Below are positions 38,899 through 39,781 of a stretch of DNA of 39,781 nucleotides, piece after piece. Position numbers and translations under genes: made by a program. The stretch comes from a virus. A model generated the notes under the pieces. The model searched no databases, was not told the DNA's origin, and was given only the letters and a program-made list of their open reading frames with translations. The stretch covers positions 1 to 39,781 of IMG/VR virus record IMGVR_UViG_3300044612_002254; one strand, written 5' to 3'. Each line of letters starts with the position of its first letter. Within the stretch, counting starts at the first letter, position 1.

Positions 38899-38908
38899 AG
38901 GAGTTTTT

Positions 38909-38950
38909 ATGAAAAAGAAAAAAGGAAAAGGCGGCGGTAAAGGTTGCTAG
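38909..38950 (+). CDS. Candidate 13-residue Lys/Gly peptide
   Basis: After an AAAGGAG site nine bases upstream, ATG at 38909 encodes MKKKKGKGGGKGC and stops at TAG 38948-38950. The strong ribosome site right after the last virion gene speaks for translation. Very short, basic and ending in cysteine, it could bind DNA or a membrane. No precedent that I can name. Confidence 0.4.
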   Translation: MKKKKGKGGGKGC

Positions 38951-38978
38951 TCAATCGCTTTTGTGCCATAAAAATCAT

Positions 38979-39026
38979 GCGGGTGGTTTGCTTTCTAAGG
39001 CTAGACTGAACGACATCCGCTTTTAT
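38979..39026 (+). terminator. Possible late terminator
   Basis: GCGGGTG (38979-38985) can pair with CATCCGC (39014-39020), followed by TTTTAT. The loop is long (28 nt), so the call is weak. Position after the last plus gene and before convergent minus genes is right. Confidence 0.35.
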
Positions 39027-39277
39027 ACAGGTTCATATTTTTTGTGAAAAATACTTGGTTTACAAGGGTAAAATTCACCTTCCATGCCCTTAATGATAAA
39101 ATCATCTTTAGCGGCACGCATTCTCCCCTCTAAAGTTTCAATTTGAAATAACCCGTCATGGTGGTGGCACATTCTGAAAAAATCTTTACCCCAGTGGTTT
39201 ACCATTGCATTGTAGGACTCGTATGTCCCATCGTACTGCATGGCCTCAATTTCACAGGGTTTTGTTTTGTATTTCAT
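39023..39277 (-). CDS. Conserved phage protein of the [11 protein letters not shown] type (84 aa)
   Basis: It starts [20 protein letters not shown] and ends with a [16 protein letters not shown] stretch. This start (KPxxIEAxQYDG) and end ([16 protein letters not shown]...YE) define a small protein widespread in phages and prophages, function unknown. It overlaps the holin-like gene (ATGA) and is the last gene of the lysis operon. Confidence 0.8.
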   Translation of the reverse strand: MKYKTKPCEIEAMQYDGTYESYNAMVNHWGKDFFRMCHHHDGLFQIETLEGRMRAAKDDFIIKGMEGEFYPCKPSIFHKKYEPV

Positions 39278-39781
39278 GCTTTTGCTCTTAATGATGAAAA
39301 CTTATCAAACGTTCTCAGCCCCATGTAAATGTAGGGCAGCATCATAAGCCCATCAAATACCTTTTCATTGGGGCTGGGCATAAGAATAACATAAGCGATG
39401 CTTCCTAAGAGTCCTAGCCACGCCATTCCAGGGCGGGTAGAGCGCACAAAAATATCATCTGCTTTGTCCCCTGCCCTAATCGTGTCTTGCGTTTCTTTTT
39501 GCTCTAGTTGGGCATCCTGTAGCTGGATGCGTTCCATTTCCAGCAGGTGAGAGCGAATAGAGGCTTCATTCTCGTAAGCCATCTTTTTAAGCCGTTCTAG
39601 AGCCTGTGGATCGTTTTGCAGGACGGATAGTGCTTGGTCAGGCGTTGCATAGTATGTTGCCCCTGAAACCAGCTTTACGCCAGCCTCTACAGCATTTCCA
39701 AGGTTTCCAGTTAAAAGTGAACCGACAAGGTTTGCGCCTTCCGTGCCGTTTCTGCTTAGCCATGCGCCTACGTCCTTCCAT
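39274..39781 (-). CDS. 3TM holin-like protein, 3' part (starts at 135)
   Basis: This is the remainder of the gene split by the contig ends; its reading frame is open to the edge and continues exactly into 1-135 once the 127-bp repeat is merged (516 bp, 171 aa). It has a Q/E-rich central helix ([20 protein letters not shown]), then RSTRPGMAW and two hydrophobic segments. The resemblance to GTA_holin_3TM is by pattern. A shorter start at MAYENEAS (39582) is unlikely because the upstream frame is continuous and has a coupled ATG. Confidence 0.75.
   Translation of the reverse strand, partial: WKDVGAWLSRNGTEGANLVGSLLTGNLGNAVEAGVKLVSGATYYATPDQALSVLQNDPQALERLKKMAYENEASIRSHLLEMERIQLQDAQLEQKETQDTIRAGDKADDIFVRSTRPGMAWLGLLGSIAYVILMPSPNEKVFDGLMMLPYIYMGLRTFDKFSSLRAKA
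39655..39781. repeat. 127-bp direct repeat, right copy
   Basis: Exact copy of 1-127. It shows that the assembly wraps around; count it once when measuring the genome. Confidence 0.97.

Noticed and set aside
1-39781. Prophage or lysogeny module (integrase, att sites)
   Set aside because: No integrase, recombinase or ParA-like gene and no att-like repeat was seen. The HTH-type proteins alone do not show lysogeny.
1-39781. CRISPR array
   Set aside because: No regularly spaced repeats of 23-40 bp were found; the only longer repeat is the 28-bp leader pair at 4655 and 5091.

Overview
The window is a complete tailed-phage (podovirus) genome assembled as a circle and cut open inside a gene. Bases 1-127 are repeated exactly at 39655-39781, so the unique length is 39,654 bp. 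One gene on the minus strand is whole only when the ends are joined: its 5' part is 1-135 and its 3' part is 39274-39781. The repeat is 127 bp, a common assembler k-mer size. I therefore read it as a sign of circular or permuted DNA, not as a physical terminal repeat.

The virion genes are of the T7 (podovirus) type: portal/head-tail connector, scaffold, capsid, tail tubular proteins A and B, internal virion proteins and a beta-helix tail spike. The large terminase looks like the PBSX-type Terminase_3/6C family, and I see no phage RNA polymerase, DNA polymerase, primase or integrase. The phage therefore probably relies on host polymerases, which fits the many sigma70-like promoters. The 3TM (gene-transfer-agent type) holin, the helicase-loader-like gene and the style of the tail genes suggest a Gram-negative host, perhaps an alphaproteobacterium of modest GC content. 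This is inference only.

Layout. (1) 39781/1 back to 6388, mostly minus strand: small early-type genes, a tRNA-Met, a PD-(D/E)XK nuclease, a RecA-like AAA ATPase, then a lysis cluster (holin-like protein, lysozyme, 3TM holin). A two-gene plus-strand island at 3681-4200 encodes an HTH-like protein. (2) 6438-10794, plus strand: a YdaU/DUF1376-like replication initiator, an overlapping helicase-loader-like gene, and about ten small unknown genes with signs of internal duplication. (3) 10878-12788, minus strand: a small regulatory/membrane operon with an XRE repressor-like protein. (4) 13166-38950, plus strand: an ArdC-like antirestriction protein, then terminase and all virion genes.

Regulation is the most distinctive part. 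Several early promoters carry a similar dyad (roughly TTGTGT-N7-ACACAA) on or beside the -10 box. The divergent pair at 12819-13107 carries a different dyad, GCAATARTTGC, between -35 and -10. This points to two operator families, perhaps one for each HTH-type protein. Leader RNAs with hairpins, SD-sequestering pairings and tiny coupled leader ORFs occur before the replication gene, the capsid gene and the tRNA operon.
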